Below the pieces are notes generated by a model that worked only from the letters and a program-made list of their open reading frames with translations, searched no databases and was not told the DNA's origin. From Caulobacter endophyticus (lineage in GTDB: Bacteria; Pseudomonadota; Alphaproteobacteria; Caulobacterales; Caulobacteraceae), in contig NZ_JARQWV010000029.1 in the NCBI RefSeq assembly GCF_029543245.1, positions 1-62,941 of the forward strand: a stretch of DNA of 62,941 bases. The letters are read 5' to 3'. Positions 26,180 through 34,092 of the stretch are shown piece after piece (positions within the stretch are counted from its first letter, which is position 1; every line of letters begins with the position of its first letter). The position numbers were made by a program, and so were the translations under genes.

Positions 26180-27970
26180 ATGCGTCTGCAGGCCAAGTTG
26201 AAGCGCGAGTGGCGGTTCCTGAAGGGACTGACCCGCACCCTAAAGCGTGTGAAGTCGATCGCGCCCGACAGCGACAACCTGATCTGCGACGATCTGGAGG
26301 CGGCGGTCGACAAGTGGCGGAACAATCCCGCCATCACGTTCGAAGGCAAGACGATCACCTATGCCGAGCTGGACGCGATCGCGAACCGATACGCGCACTG
26401 GGCCAAGGGGCAGGGGATCACCCGCGGCCAGACCGTCGCCCTCTTCATGCCCAACCGCATCGAGTACCTGGCCATCTGGTACGGCCTTTCGAAGGTCGGC
26501 GTCGCCACGGCTCTGATAAATAACCAACTGACGGGCGCCGCGCTGGCGCACTGCCTCAACATCTCCCAGGCGCTGCACTGCATCGTCGATCCGGAAACCT
26601 CGCCCTGTTTCGAGGACGTGAAGGAGCAGCTGGGCCGCCACATCCAGCAGTGGGTGCTGGGTCCGGTGCACGGCGACCAGCGCGACCTGGTCAACGCGCT
26701 GAAGAGCTGCAGCCAGCTGCGACCCGATCGCCTGACGGCCCGCGACGGCCTCAAGGCCAAGGACACCGCCCTCTACATCTTCACCAGCGGCACGACGGGC
26801 CTGCCCAAGGCCGCGCGCATCACCCACATGCGCGCCCAGCTCTACATGCGCGGCTTCGCCGGCTCGACGGACTCGCGCGCCACCGACCGCATCTACGTGA
26901 CCCTGCCGCTCTATCACGCCACCGGGGGCCTCTGCGCCATGGGCGCGGGCCTGCTGAACGGCGGCAGCATCGTGCTGCGCAAGAAGTTCTCGGCCACCCA
27001 CTTCTGGAGCGACGTGGTCAGCGAGAACTGCACCATGTTCGTCTATATCGGCGAGCTGTGCCGCTATCTGGCCAACCAGCCCGAGAACGAGTTCGAGCGC
27101 GCCCACAAGCTGCGCCTGATCTTCGGCAACGGCCTGCGCCCCGACGTCTGGGACGACATGCTCGACCGCTTCAAGGTCGGCGGCGTGCTCGAGTTCTACG
27201 GGGCCACCGAAGGCAATGTGTCGCTGTTCAACTTCGACGGCCGCCGCGGCGCCATCGGCCGGGTGCCGGGCTACCTGAAGAAGAAGTTCAACATCCGCAT
27301 CGTCAAGTTCGACGTCGAGACCGAGACCCCCGTGCGCAGCGCCAATGGCTGTTGCATCGAGGTCAAGCCTGGCGAGATCGGCGAGTGCATCGGCCATATC
27401 GCCAGCGATGCGCGCTCCAACTTCACCGGCTACGCCGACAAGGCCGCCACCGAGAAGAAGGTGCTGCACGACGTCTTCGAGAAGGGCGACGCCTGGTTCC
27501 GCACCGGCGACCTGATGCGCCAGGACAGCGACGGCTATATCTACTTCGTCGACCGCATCGGCGACACCTTCCGCTGGAAGGGCGAGAACGTCGCCACCAG
27601 CGAGGTCTCCGAACGCCTCGCGGGCTTCCCGGGCGTCAAGGAGATCAATGTCTACGGCGTGCCGGTGGGCGATCTGGACGGCAAGGCCGGCATGGCTTCG
27701 CTGGTGGTCGGCCCCGAGTTCGAGATCGACAACCTGGCCGAATATGTCGACCGCGAGATGCCCGCCTACGCCCGTCCGGTGTTCGTGCGCCTGCAGCCCG
27801 AGATCGAGACCACCGGCACCTTCAAGTACCGCAAGATCGACCTGGTGAAGGAGGGCTTCGACCCGGCCGTGATCAAGGACCCGCTGTACTTCCGCGAGCC
27901 CGGCAAGGGCTATGTGAAGGTCACCAAGGCCGCCTACACCAAGATCCTGGCCGGCGGGTTCAAGCTCTGA
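26180..27970 (+). CDS. Long/very-long-chain acyl-CoA synthetase, FATP-like
   Basis: This 596-aa AMP-forming ligase activates fatty acids to acyl-CoA. The AMP-binding P-loop is LYIFTSGTTGLPKAAR (about 200-215), followed by TLPLYHATGG, the adenine motif EFYGATEGN, and the hinge/acid region GDAWFRTGDLMRQDSDGYIYFVDRIGDTFRWKGENV. The C-terminal DPLYFREPGKGYVKVT and the missing extra N-terminal domain resemble the fatty-acid transport protein (FATP/VLACS) branch more than classic FadD. The ATG at 26180 with GAAGGGAG upstream is preferred to a TTG at 26159. A hydrolase follows directly with no gap. Confidence 0.92.
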   Translation: MRLQAKLKREWRFLKGLTRTLKRVKSIAPDSDNLICDDLEAAVDKWRNNPAITFEGKTITYAELDAIANRYAHWAKGQGITRGQTVALFMPNRIEYLAIWYGLSKVGVATALINNQLTGAALAHCLNISQALHCIVDPETSPCFEDVKEQLGRHIQQWVLGPVHGDQRDLVNALKSCSQLRPDRLTARDGLKAKDTALYIFTSGTTGLPKAARITHMRAQLYMRGFAGSTDSRATDRIYVTLPLYHATGGLCAMGAGLLNGGSIVLRKKFSATHFWSDVVSENCTMFVYIGELCRYLANQPENEFERAHKLRLIFGNGLRPDVWDDMLDRFKVGGVLEFYGATEGNVSLFNFDGRRGAIGRVPGYLKKKFNIRIVKFDVETETPVRSANGCCIEVKPGEIGECIGHIASDARSNFTGYADKAATEKKVLHDVFEKGDAWFRTGDLMRQDSDGYIYFVDRIGDTFRWKGENVATSEVSERLAGFPGVKEINVYGVPVGDLDGKAGMASLVVGPEFEIDNLAEYVDREMPAYARPVFVRLQPEIETTGTFKYRKIDLVKEGFDPAVIKDPLYFREPGKGYVKVTKAAYTKILAGGFKL

Positions 27971-28041
27971 GCCTGTCGGAAGCCTGGTCGCCGCTGGCGA
28001 TCTTCGCGACCCTGACGTCCAAGGACCCCGCGCGCCGCCCG

Positions 28042-28788
28042 GTGCGCGGGGTTTCCTATGGCGACCATCCGCGCCAGCGGCTCGACGTCTACGTGCCGGC
28101 GAGCGGGGCGGGGGGCTGGCCGGTGCTGTTGTTCTTCTACGGCGGAGCGTGGAACTCGGGCCGCCGGAAGGACTACGGTTGGGCCGCGCGCGCCCTGGCG
28201 GCGCAGGGCTTTCTGGTTGTCACGCCGGACTACCGTCTGCACCCCGAGGTCGTCTATCCGGCCTTTCTGGAGGACGGCGCACTGGCTGTGCGCTGGGCGA
28301 TCGAGCACGCCCCGCGGTTGGGCGGCGATCCGGCCCGGCTGTCGCTGGCCGGGCACTCGGCCGGGGCCTACATCGCCGCCATGCTGGCGCTGGACCCGTC
28401 ATACCTGGCCGCCGCCGATGTCGCGCCCGGCGCGGTGAAGGCCTTCGCCGGGCTGTCGGGGCCTTACGCCTTCCTGCCGCTGGACGGCGCAATCTCGACC
28501 CGCACCTTCGGGCACGTCGACGACCTGCCGACCACCCAGCCGATCGGCTTTGTCCACGCGGGCGCACCGGCCGCGTTCCTGGCCACGGGCGAGGGCGATC
28601 ACACCGTCCGGCCCCGCAACACCCGCAAGCTGGCCAAGGCCCTGCGCGAGGTCGGCGTGGTCGTCGAGGAGCAGGTCTATCCCGGCCTCGACCACGCCGC
28701 GCCCTTGCTGGCGCTGTCGCGGCCGTTCCGCCGCAAGGCGCCGGTGCTGGACCAGATGACGGGGTTCCTGAAGGCTCATGCCGGCTGA
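28042..28788 (+). CDS. Alpha/beta-hydrolase fold carboxylesterase-like protein
   Basis: This protein of about 248 aa has the nucleophile elbow AGHSAGAY, an oxyanion strand FFYGGAWNSG, a catalytic Asp in ATGEGDHTV and His in YPGLDHAAP, so it is a serine esterase/lipase of the BD-FAE/HSL-like type. The first standard start is GTG at 28042. The reading frame upstream to 27967 also looks like a family N-terminus (SEAWSPLAIF, LTSKDPARR). No ATG, GTG or TTG is there, only CTG codons, one of which overlaps the stop of the acyl-CoA synthetase (CTGA). The true start may therefore be CTG at 27967. The pair may act on acyl-CoA or lipid esters. Confidence 0.8.
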   Translation: MRGVSYGDHPRQRLDVYVPASGAGGWPVLLFFYGGAWNSGRRKDYGWAARALAAQGFLVVTPDYRLHPEVVYPAFLEDGALAVRWAIEHAPRLGGDPARLSLAGHSAGAYIAAMLALDPSYLAAADVAPGAVKAFAGLSGPYAFLPLDGAISTRTFGHVDDLPTTQPIGFVHAGAPAAFLATGEGDHTVRPRNTRKLAKALREVGVVVEEQVYPGLDHAAPLLALSRPFRRKAPVLDQMTGFLKAHAG

Positions 28789-28936
28789 TCCCCACGCGAC
28801 CATCCACCGCGCCGTGCTGCGCTGCGATTGAACGCGCGGGCCATCCTGTCTATATGGCCCTGACTGAACGCGGGTCATGTGTGTGGCGACCTCGCGAAAT
28901 CCCAGTGTTTCAACGAGATAAGAAGGGGGCGTCGCC

Positions 28937-29293
28937 ATGCTTCTGACCATGATGAAGGCCAAGCTGCACCGCGCCACGGTGACCCAGGCCGACCTCGACT
29001 ACGAAGGTTCGATCGCCATCGACCGCGACCTGCTGGACGCCTCGGGCATCCTGCCGAACGAGCAGGTCGACGTGCTCAACATCACCACCGGCGCGCGCTT
29101 CACCACCTACGCCATCGAAGCCCCGCGCGGCTCGAAGGTGATCGGCGTCAACGGCGCCGCCGCCCGCCTGGTGCAGAAGAACGACACCGTCATCGTCGTC
29201 ACCTACTGCCAGATGCCGGCCGAGGAGGCGCGCAACTACGCCCCGACCGTCGTGCTGCTCGACGAGGGCAATGTCATCAAGCAGGCCGCCTGA
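28937..29293 (+). CDS. panD: Aspartate 1-decarboxylase (pyruvoyl enzyme)
   Basis: This 118-aa proenzyme makes beta-alanine for pantothenate and coenzyme A. The self-cleavage site YEG24-S25 is at the same position as in the E. coli enzyme; Ser25 becomes the pyruvoyl group. Other landmarks are KLHRATVTQADLDY, INGVN-like VIGVNGAAARL and a catalytic Tyr region (VTYCQMP). The ATG at 28937 has AGAAGGGGG about 8 nt upstream. The stop overlaps the next gene (TGATG). Confidence 0.95.
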   Translation: MLLTMMKAKLHRATVTQADLDYEGSIAIDRDLLDASGILPNEQVDVLNITTGARFTTYAIEAPRGSKVIGVNGAAARLVQKNDTVIVVTYCQMPAEEARNYAPTVVLLDEGNVIKQAA

Positions 29294-29760
29294 TGCGGTC
29301 GGCCGCCGCCCTGGCGCTCCTCCTGGCCGGCGCCCTGGCGCTGGCCGGCTGCGGCGGCTCCAAGCTGCCCAAGGGCGTCGACGAAGACGCCCTGACCCAG
29401 GCCGTGGGCCGAGCCATCGGCTCGCCCTCGACCTGCGTGCTGATTGCGCAGGCCGACGGCAAGGTGCTCTGGACGGGCGGGGGCTACATCTCCTGCGCCC
29501 GCAACCTGCCGACCTGCGAGGGCAAGACCTCGACGGCCCAGGACGTGCTGAAGGCCAACCTGGCCGGCGAGGCCAGGTTCGTCAGTTGCGACAGCTCGGC
29601 GACCAACCGCGTTGGCTGGGCCATGGGCCCGATGCCCGCCGGTAAGGGCCGCCAGGCGTCCGGCCTGCGTTATCTCGCGGTCATGGAGGGCGAGCGCGCC
29701 CTGCCGGGCATCGAGATCCAGGACCGCGTCGAACGCGCCTTCGTCCGCGCCGGTTTCTGA
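29293..29760 (+). CDS. Small putative lipoprotein
   Basis: This 155-aa protein has a lipoprotein signal peptide (AAALALLLAGALALAG-CGG, lipidated Cys near residue 20). The mature part contains four more cysteines (at about 45, 71, 77 and 97) that could form two disulfides, and hydrophobic beta strands (CVLIAQADGKVLWTGGGYISC). I do not recognise a named family. It is translationally coupled to panD and followed by a terminator, so it is the last gene of that operon. A link to pantothenate synthesis is not evident. Confidence 0.75.
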   Translation: MRSAAALALLLAGALALAGCGGSKLPKGVDEDALTQAVGRAIGSPSTCVLIAQADGKVLWTGGGYISCARNLPTCEGKTSTAQDVLKANLAGEARFVSCDSSATNRVGWAMGPMPAGKGRQASGLRYLAVMEGERALPGIEIQDRVERAFVRAGF

Positions 29761-29767
29761 CAAAAGA

Positions 29768-29797
29768 AAACCTCGCTCCCGGTGGGGAGCGAGGTTT
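29768..29797. terminator. Bidirectional terminator between convergent genes
   Basis: AAACCTCGCTCCC (29768-29780) pairs with GGGAGCGAGGTTT (29785-29797) over a 4-nt loop. The stem is flanked by A-rich and T-rich ends on both strands, so it can stop transcription from both the panD operon and the convergent SIMPL gene. Confidence 0.9.
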
Positions 29798-29822
29798 CCT
29801 GTTTCAGGACTGATCCTGGCCG

Positions 29823-30560
29823 TTACTGCTGCGCCTCGTAGGTGGCGCTGACCTGGATCCGCACCTTCAGCTCGCCGCCCGAGATCGCCGTGGAGTCGGC
29901 CATCTCGCGCTTGGCCATGGCGAACATCGCCACGGGCTGCGGCGAGGGCGTGTAGCCGCCGGCCTCGTTCAGGCTGACCAGGCGCACCACCTTGTAGCCG
30001 GTCGCCCGGGCGTAGAGGTCGGACTTGGCCTTCAGGGCGGCCACGGCCTTCACGCGCGCCTCATCCTCGGCCTTCTGCGGGTTCTGCAGGCCGAAGCTGA
30101 TGCCGCTGACGGTGTTGGCGCCGGCCGAGGCCGCCGCATCCACTGTCTGGCCCAGCTTCGAGAGATCGCGCGCCAGGATCGTCACCTGGTTGCTGGCCTG
30201 GTAGCCGGTCAGGCGCGGCGGCTTGTTCTCCTCGTACACGTACTGCGGATTGACGTTGAGGTTCGAGGTCTGGATGTCGCGCTCGGCGACGCCGGCCTTC
30301 TTCAGCGCCGCGATCACCTTGTTCATCGCCGTTCCGTTGGCCGACAGGGCCGCGGCGGCGCTGGCGCCTTCGGTCTGCACGCCCAGGGTGATGGTGGCCA
30401 TGTCGGGCGCCACGACGGTCTCGCCCGAGGCCGACAGGTTGAAGGTGGTGGCGCGGAAGGCCGCGTCGGCGCCTTGCGCGGCCGCGGGCAGGGCCGACAG
30501 GGCCAGGACGGCGGCGCCGGCGGCGGCCAGGACCGGGACGGTCGAGCGGATGCGGATCAT
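29823..30560 (-). CDS. SIMPL-domain (DUF541) periplasmic protein
   Basis: This 245-aa protein has a signal peptide ending near AAAQGA (residue 29) and one SIMPL/DUF541 domain: LSASGETVVAPDMATITLGVQTEG, LKKAGVAERDIQTSNLNVNPQY, and a C-terminal ISGGELKVRIQVSATYE. SIMPL proteins are periplasmic or membrane-linked and include E. coli YggE, tied to oxidative stress resistance. The gene is monocistronic, convergent with the panD operon, and close to the tRNA on its 5' side. Confidence 0.9.
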   Translation of the reverse strand: MIRIRSTVPVLAAAGAAVLALSALPAAAQGADAAFRATTFNLSASGETVVAPDMATITLGVQTEGASAAAALSANGTAMNKVIAALKKAGVAERDIQTSNLNVNPQYVYEENKPPRLTGYQASNQVTILARDLSKLGQTVDAAASAGANTVSGISFGLQNPQKAEDEARVKAVAALKAKSDLYARATGYKVVRLVSLNEAGGYTPSPQPVAMFAMAKREMADSTAISGGELKVRIQVSATYEAQQ

Positions 30561-30716
30561 GGTTCTTGTTCTCCTGCGCGCGGGGACCCAACAGTGCGTC
30601 GACCCGCGATTGGTTCCCCTGTCGCAAACTCAACCTGAACCGCACCTTTAAGCCGCGTGCAGCCCATGCTAATCGACCGGTCCTCGCCCGCGCCGACTCT
30701 CGTCCGCGCGACATGG

Positions 30717-30792
30717 GGGCCTGTAGCTCAATGGTTAGAGCCGACCGCTCATAACGGTCTGGTTGGGGGTTCGAATCCCTCCAGGCCTACCA
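30717..30792 (+). tRNA. tRNA with CAU anticodon (Ile2 or elongator Met)
   Basis: The cloverleaf is acceptor GGGCCTG/CAGGCCT (with a G-U first pair), D-arm GCTC/GAGC with an 8-nt loop, anticodon stem GACCG/CGGTC with loop CTCATAA, T-arm GGGGG/CCCTC, discriminator A and encoded CCA (30790-30792). The CAU anticodon fits methionine or, with lysidine modification, isoleucine AUA. The short D-loop and variable loop TGGTT favour Ile2. Its 3' end is the boundary of an AT-richer segment. Confidence 0.88.
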
Positions 30793-31069
30793 AAACTCAA
30801 TTTTAGTTATTGAAATCAATAAATTATTTGAAGCTTTGGGCTTTTCGGAGAAGGCGTCTCCAAAAATTCTCCAACGGCCAACTGAAGGCTGGTCACGGAT
30901 CACAAGGCGATGGTTCAGGAGGGGCTGAGGCGAGATGGTCATGTAGACGCGGTTTCAAGACCATGACCGACGCATCAATTAAAGTGCCCCGGGGGAGAGG
31001 TTGACGGTCCACCATCTTTGCGGGAGTGACACTCGTAGCTTCACCTTTGGTCAAAGCGCGAGTCGTTCC
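30793..31069. other. AT-rich leader region of the DUF2971 gene
   Basis: This 277-bp region starts with a markedly AT-rich stretch (30793-30835) directly after the tRNA. It contains a GGAGA/TCTCC hairpin (30847-30861) and a 7-bp inverted repeat, GGTCATG (30937-30943) and CATGACC (30962-30968), that could be an operator. No open frame here looks coding. Confidence 0.5.
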
Positions 31070-32032
31070 ATGCCGTTGTCCGAGGCTTATCAACATTTGG
31101 GGTCTCTATTCTTCCCCCATCACTTGGCGGCCCGCGATGAGGTAGAGCGGCAAAACACCCGGTTCGCGCACTACACCAGCGCGGCGGTGGCAATGAGCAT
31201 CATCCAAGACCCTTATGTCTGGATGAGAAACGCGCTGACGATGAACGATTTTTCCGAAATGCGTCACGGCCTTGACTGCATTATCCCAGCCTACAAGGAT
31301 CCTGAAGTCGGCGGCCGTCTCCGCGAATTCATTGAAGAGATACATCCCGGCTTACCCAACCTTTTTGAGGAGCGGTTCAATAGCTGGCTACCCCACTTTG
31401 AGCAGAACACCTTCCTCACATCCTTGTCACGGCATGATAAGAGTGAGGATGAGTATGGACGGTTATCGATGTGGCGCGCGTACGGTCAGCGGAATGGCGT
31501 AGCCCTCATTCTTAAGAACACACCGTTTATGGCTGAAACCGACCAGCTTAAAGCTGTGTCATCTCCTGTTAGCTATCTTACGCCTCAGCAGTACAGTGCG
31601 CGTCTTAAAGATATCATTGATGGACTAATCGTCCGACGGGATGAAGTCGCTGCGCTCGATCGCGACATACTTTTCGGTTCGCTATTTGTGATGTTCAAGA
31701 CGGACATGCTCTGTACCAAGCACCCCGGATTTGCCGAGGAGCAGGAATGGCGTGTCTATTATTCACCCGGAGCGGACCCATCGCCAGTAATTGAACCAGC
31801 CTTCGCCGTCGTGGAGGGAGTCCCCCAGCAAATTCATCGCATTCCTTTGCGCGATGATCCGGCGAACGGTTTGGTTGGGGCAGGCATCAATAGCCTCCTT
31901 GACCGGATCATCATCGGCCCCAGCAGTCAGCCACTGACGATGTTCAACGCCTTTGTGGGCTTGCTAGAGAAGGCAGGTGTCGAAAACGCCGCCGAACGTG
32001 TCTTCGTTTCGGACATCCCGCTGCGCACCTGA
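31070..32032 (+). CDS. DUF2971-family protein on an AT-richer segment
   Basis: This protein of about 320 aa has the DUF2971 layout: FAHYTSAAVAMSIIQDPYVWMRNALTMNDFSEM near the N-terminus (the domain's conserved Trp and Asn-Asp), then SLSRHDKSEDEYGRLSMWRAYG with GVAL, and later KHPGFAEEQEWRVYY. The biochemical role of the family is unknown; members are scattered and often on mobile DNA. The ATG at 31070 is preferred; a TTG at 31001 is possible. Codon use is far less GC-biased than in all neighbours (many A/T-ending codons), which together with the tRNA border points to recent transfer. A defence or toxin-like role is speculation. Confidence 0.8.
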   Translation: MPLSEAYQHLGSLFFPHHLAARDEVERQNTRFAHYTSAAVAMSIIQDPYVWMRNALTMNDFSEMRHGLDCIIPAYKDPEVGGRLREFIEEIHPGLPNLFEERFNSWLPHFEQNTFLTSLSRHDKSEDEYGRLSMWRAYGQRNGVALILKNTPFMAETDQLKAVSSPVSYLTPQQYSARLKDIIDGLIVRRDEVAALDRDILFGSLFVMFKTDMLCTKHPGFAEEQEWRVYYSPGADPSPVIEPAFAVVEGVPQQIHRIPLRDDPANGLVGAGINSLLDRIIIGPSSQPLTMFNAFVGLLEKAGVENAAERVFVSDIPLRT

Positions 32033-32078
32033 TGGGAGCAGGCTGATTTTTGGAGATGGCTCCAGGCCTTTCAGCCCC

Positions 32079-32273
32079 TCAGCTATTGCTGCCCAGATAC
32101 CTGCGCACTTCCTCCACCGACGCGCCGGCGTGTTCGCAGGCGGTGTGCAGCTGTTCCTCGCTGACGCCCAGGGTCTCGGTCCAGTAGCGGACGCTGCGGG
32201 GCTCCTGCAGGTCGATGGACCTGTCGGCGTCGGCGGCGGGCAGGGCGGGGGGAACGGATCTGACGTGGGGCAT
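32079..32273 (-). CDS. Small DUF3606-like protein
   Basis: This 64-aa protein contains the DUF3606 pattern SIDLQEPRSVRYWTETLGVS (residues about 18-37) followed by EEQLHTACEHAGASVEEVRRYL, two helices joined by a turn as in a short helix-turn-helix. The ATG at 32273 is chosen because GAGGAGG lies just upstream on this strand; a longer frame begins at 32321. A second family member is encoded at 52658-52840. The function is unknown. It lies just outside the island border. Confidence 0.7.
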   Translation of the reverse strand: MPHVRSVPPALPAADADRSIDLQEPRSVRYWTETLGVSEEQLHTACEHAGASVEEVRRYLGSNS

Positions 32274-32882
32274 GGCGGCCTCCTCTGGGAGGTGAAGCCG
32301 CAAAGCGCCGCCGCGTTCCATCGATCGCCCGTCAGCGGCCGCCGTCCTGCCTGTCGGGGTTGCGGCGGGACGGCGGCCGGGCGGCCTCGAGGTACGGGGG
32401 AGGAGGGCCGCGCCGTTCGAGGGGCGGTGCGGTGGAGCGCCGATCGAACGTTGGTATCCTGCCTGTCGGATCGTCGTCGCGCTTGGAGGATGGCGGCCGG
32501 ATTTGTCGAAACCGGGCCTGTCCGCGTCCTGATCGCCGCCGCCAGGTCCGCCGGACGGGTTGAAGGCCCTGCGACATAACGTCCTGCGACAGGCGTTTAC
32601 GAGACGCCGCCTGCACTATTTTCATCGATGTCAGTCGCTCGCGACATAACAATGTTCAAAAATCGGCGTTTCCCTTGTGGCTCAACCAAAGCCTGTCCCG
32701 AAAATTGACGTTTCTCCACTTCTGGGGGAGGAGGAATCGACGACTCTCCACCTGAGGGAGCGGTAACGTCCGCGACCGCCTCCGCAGCCACCCCTAATGC
32801 TCGTTAATCACTCGACAAGGGCGAGCGCCGCAAGTCTTACGCGAGTGAATGCTGTTCGAATTTCCAGAAGGGGCGGCCGGAC
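32274..32882. other. Gene-poor region with a decayed repeat copy
   Basis: No gene is convincing in these 609 bases; open frames at 32332-32652 and 32360-32563 have low-complexity Arg/Pro-rich products. The sequence GCGACATAAC occurs twice, at 32571-32580 and 32641-32650, exactly 70 bp apart. A degenerate copy of the two-stem repeat is visible at 32712-32731 (CTCC, short loop, GGGGGAG). The last ~120 bases are AT-richer and probably hold the promoter of the pilus operon. Confidence 0.55.
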
Positions 32883-33383
32883 ATGAAAAAACTAGCGACT
32901 TCAGTTTTCGTCGTCGGAATGATGGCGTTCGTCACGATTTCGAGTTCGGCGACGGCTGCTACGGCGTCGAGTTCTTTCCAGGTCAACCTGACCATTCAAG
33001 GCGAATGCAAGGTTCAGTCGGCCTCAAACCTGGATTTCGGGTCGCGAGGCGTGCTCGACGCCAGTATCGACACCACCAGCACGATCGGCGTTCAGTGCAC
33101 CAATTCCACGCCCTACACGGTCGCGTTGAGCGCCGGGGCGGGCACCGGCGCCACCGTGGCCGCGCGCAAGATGACCAGCGCCGCCAACGACACGGTTAAC
33201 TACGCGGTCTACCGTGACGCGAGCCGCACCCAGGTGTGGGGCGTCACCCAGAACGTCGACACCCAGGCCGGCACCGGCAACGGCGCGGTGCAGTCCTATA
33301 CCGCCTACGGCCGGCTTTCGGCCCAGTCCACGCCGGCCCAGGGCGCCTACAGCGACCTGGTCGCCGTGACGATCACCTACTGA
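32883..33383 (+). CDS. Spore coat U (SCPU)-domain pilus subunit
   Basis: This 166-aa secreted protein has a signal peptide (ending near SATA-ATA, residue 26) and one SCPU domain: a Cys in GECKVQSASNLDFGSRG, a second Cys in IGVQCTNSTPYTVALSAG, and the C-terminal donor-strand-like end YSDLVAVTITY. Such proteins are the structural subunits of archaic (Csu-type) chaperone-usher pili, used for adhesion and biofilm. It is the first gene of a four-gene set with chaperone, usher and tip genes. The start is the ATG at 32883 (MKKLATSV) with GGGGCGG upstream. Confidence 0.9.
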   Translation: MKKLATSVFVVGMMAFVTISSSATAATASSSFQVNLTIQGECKVQSASNLDFGSRGVLDASIDTTSTIGVQCTNSTPYTVALSAGAGTGATVAARKMTSAANDTVNYAVYRDASRTQVWGVTQNVDTQAGTGNGAVQSYTAYGRLSAQSTPAQGAYSDLVAVTITY

Positions 33384-33384
33384 C

Positions 33385-34092
33385 ATGCGTGCGGTCGTCC
33401 TCCTGGCCGGTCTGGCCCTGGCCGCGCTCGGCGGCGCGCAAGCGACCGCCGCGTCGCTGCGCGTCAGCCCCGTGAGCCTGGACCTGCCCGCGGGCCAGAA
33501 CGCGACGACCCTGACGCTGCAGAACGACGACGCCGCACCGCTGAATGTCCAGATCCGGGTGTTCCGCTGGACGCAGGCCGGAGGGCGCGATGTGCTGACC
33601 CCGGCGACGGGCGTGGTCGCCAGTCCCCCGATCGCCAAGGTCGATCCGGGCGCCAGCCGCACGGTGCGGGTCGTGCGCCTCGACGGCCGCGCGCCGGAGG
33701 CCGAGGAATCCTACCGCCTGATCGTCGACGAGCTGCCGCCGCCGCTGAGCGATGCGGGCCGGCAGGTCACCCTGCTGATGCGCCATTCCATCCCGCTGTT
33801 CTTCGGATCCAGCCGCGAGCGGCCCCGCATCGAGTGGCGGCTGCAGCCGTCCGAAGACGGCGGCGCGGCGCTCGTCGGGCGCAACACCGGCGCCCGCCGC
33901 CTGCGTCTGGCCAATCTGAAGATCGGCGACGCTTCCGGCGCGGTCCTTGCCGAACGCAAGGGTCTGGTGGGTTATGTTCTGCCTGGAGCGGAAGTCTCCT
34001 GGCCCGCGGGGGCCTTCCAGCCCGCCGCCGGAGTTCGGCTGATCGCCGACACCGACACCGGGCCGATCGATGCGCCGCTCAAGAGCGACTGA
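33385..34092 (+). CDS. Periplasmic pilus chaperone (archaic Csu type)
   Basis: This 235-aa PapD-like protein has a signal peptide ending near ATAAS (residue 22) and two Ig-like domains. The first has LRVSPVSLDLPAGQNATTLTLQND and the partner-binding region VDPGASRTVRVVRL with the basic residue; ESYRLIVDELPPP is a family landmark. It folds pilus subunits and carries them to the usher. It starts 2 bp after the subunit gene and overlaps the usher gene by 23 nt, so the set is a single operon. Confidence 0.9.
   Translation: MRAVVLLAGLALAALGGAQATAASLRVSPVSLDLPAGQNATTLTLQNDDAAPLNVQIRVFRWTQAGGRDVLTPATGVVASPPIAKVDPGASRTVRVVRLDGRAPEAEESYRLIVDELPPPLSDAGRQVTLLMRHSIPLFFGSSRERPRIEWRLQPSEDGGAALVGRNTGARRLRLANLKIGDASGAVLAERKGLVGYVLPGAEVSWPAGAFQPAAGVRLIADTDTGPIDAPLKSD

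Larger units (their letters stand above)
30779..32069. mobile_element. Possible small tRNA-integrated island (10-bp direct repeats)
   Basis: The tRNA 3' end contains CTCCAGGCCT at 30779-30788. The same ten bases occur at 32060-32069, exactly where the AT-richer segment ends and GC-rich DNA resumes. Just inside these repeats is an 11-bp inverted repeat, TCTCCAAAAAT (30857-30867) and ATTTTTGGAGA (32046-32056). The segment carries one DUF2971 gene and no integrase. This is the layout expected of a tiny integrated element or the remnant of a larger one. Confidence 0.5.

Noticed and set aside
30810..31004. A 64-codon frame after the tRNA
   Set aside because: No ribosome binding site, no family resemblance, and it crosses inverted repeats that look regulatory.
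32332..32652. Arg-rich frames downstream of the DUF3606 gene
   Set aside because: Low-complexity products, overlapping frames on both strands, no start signals.
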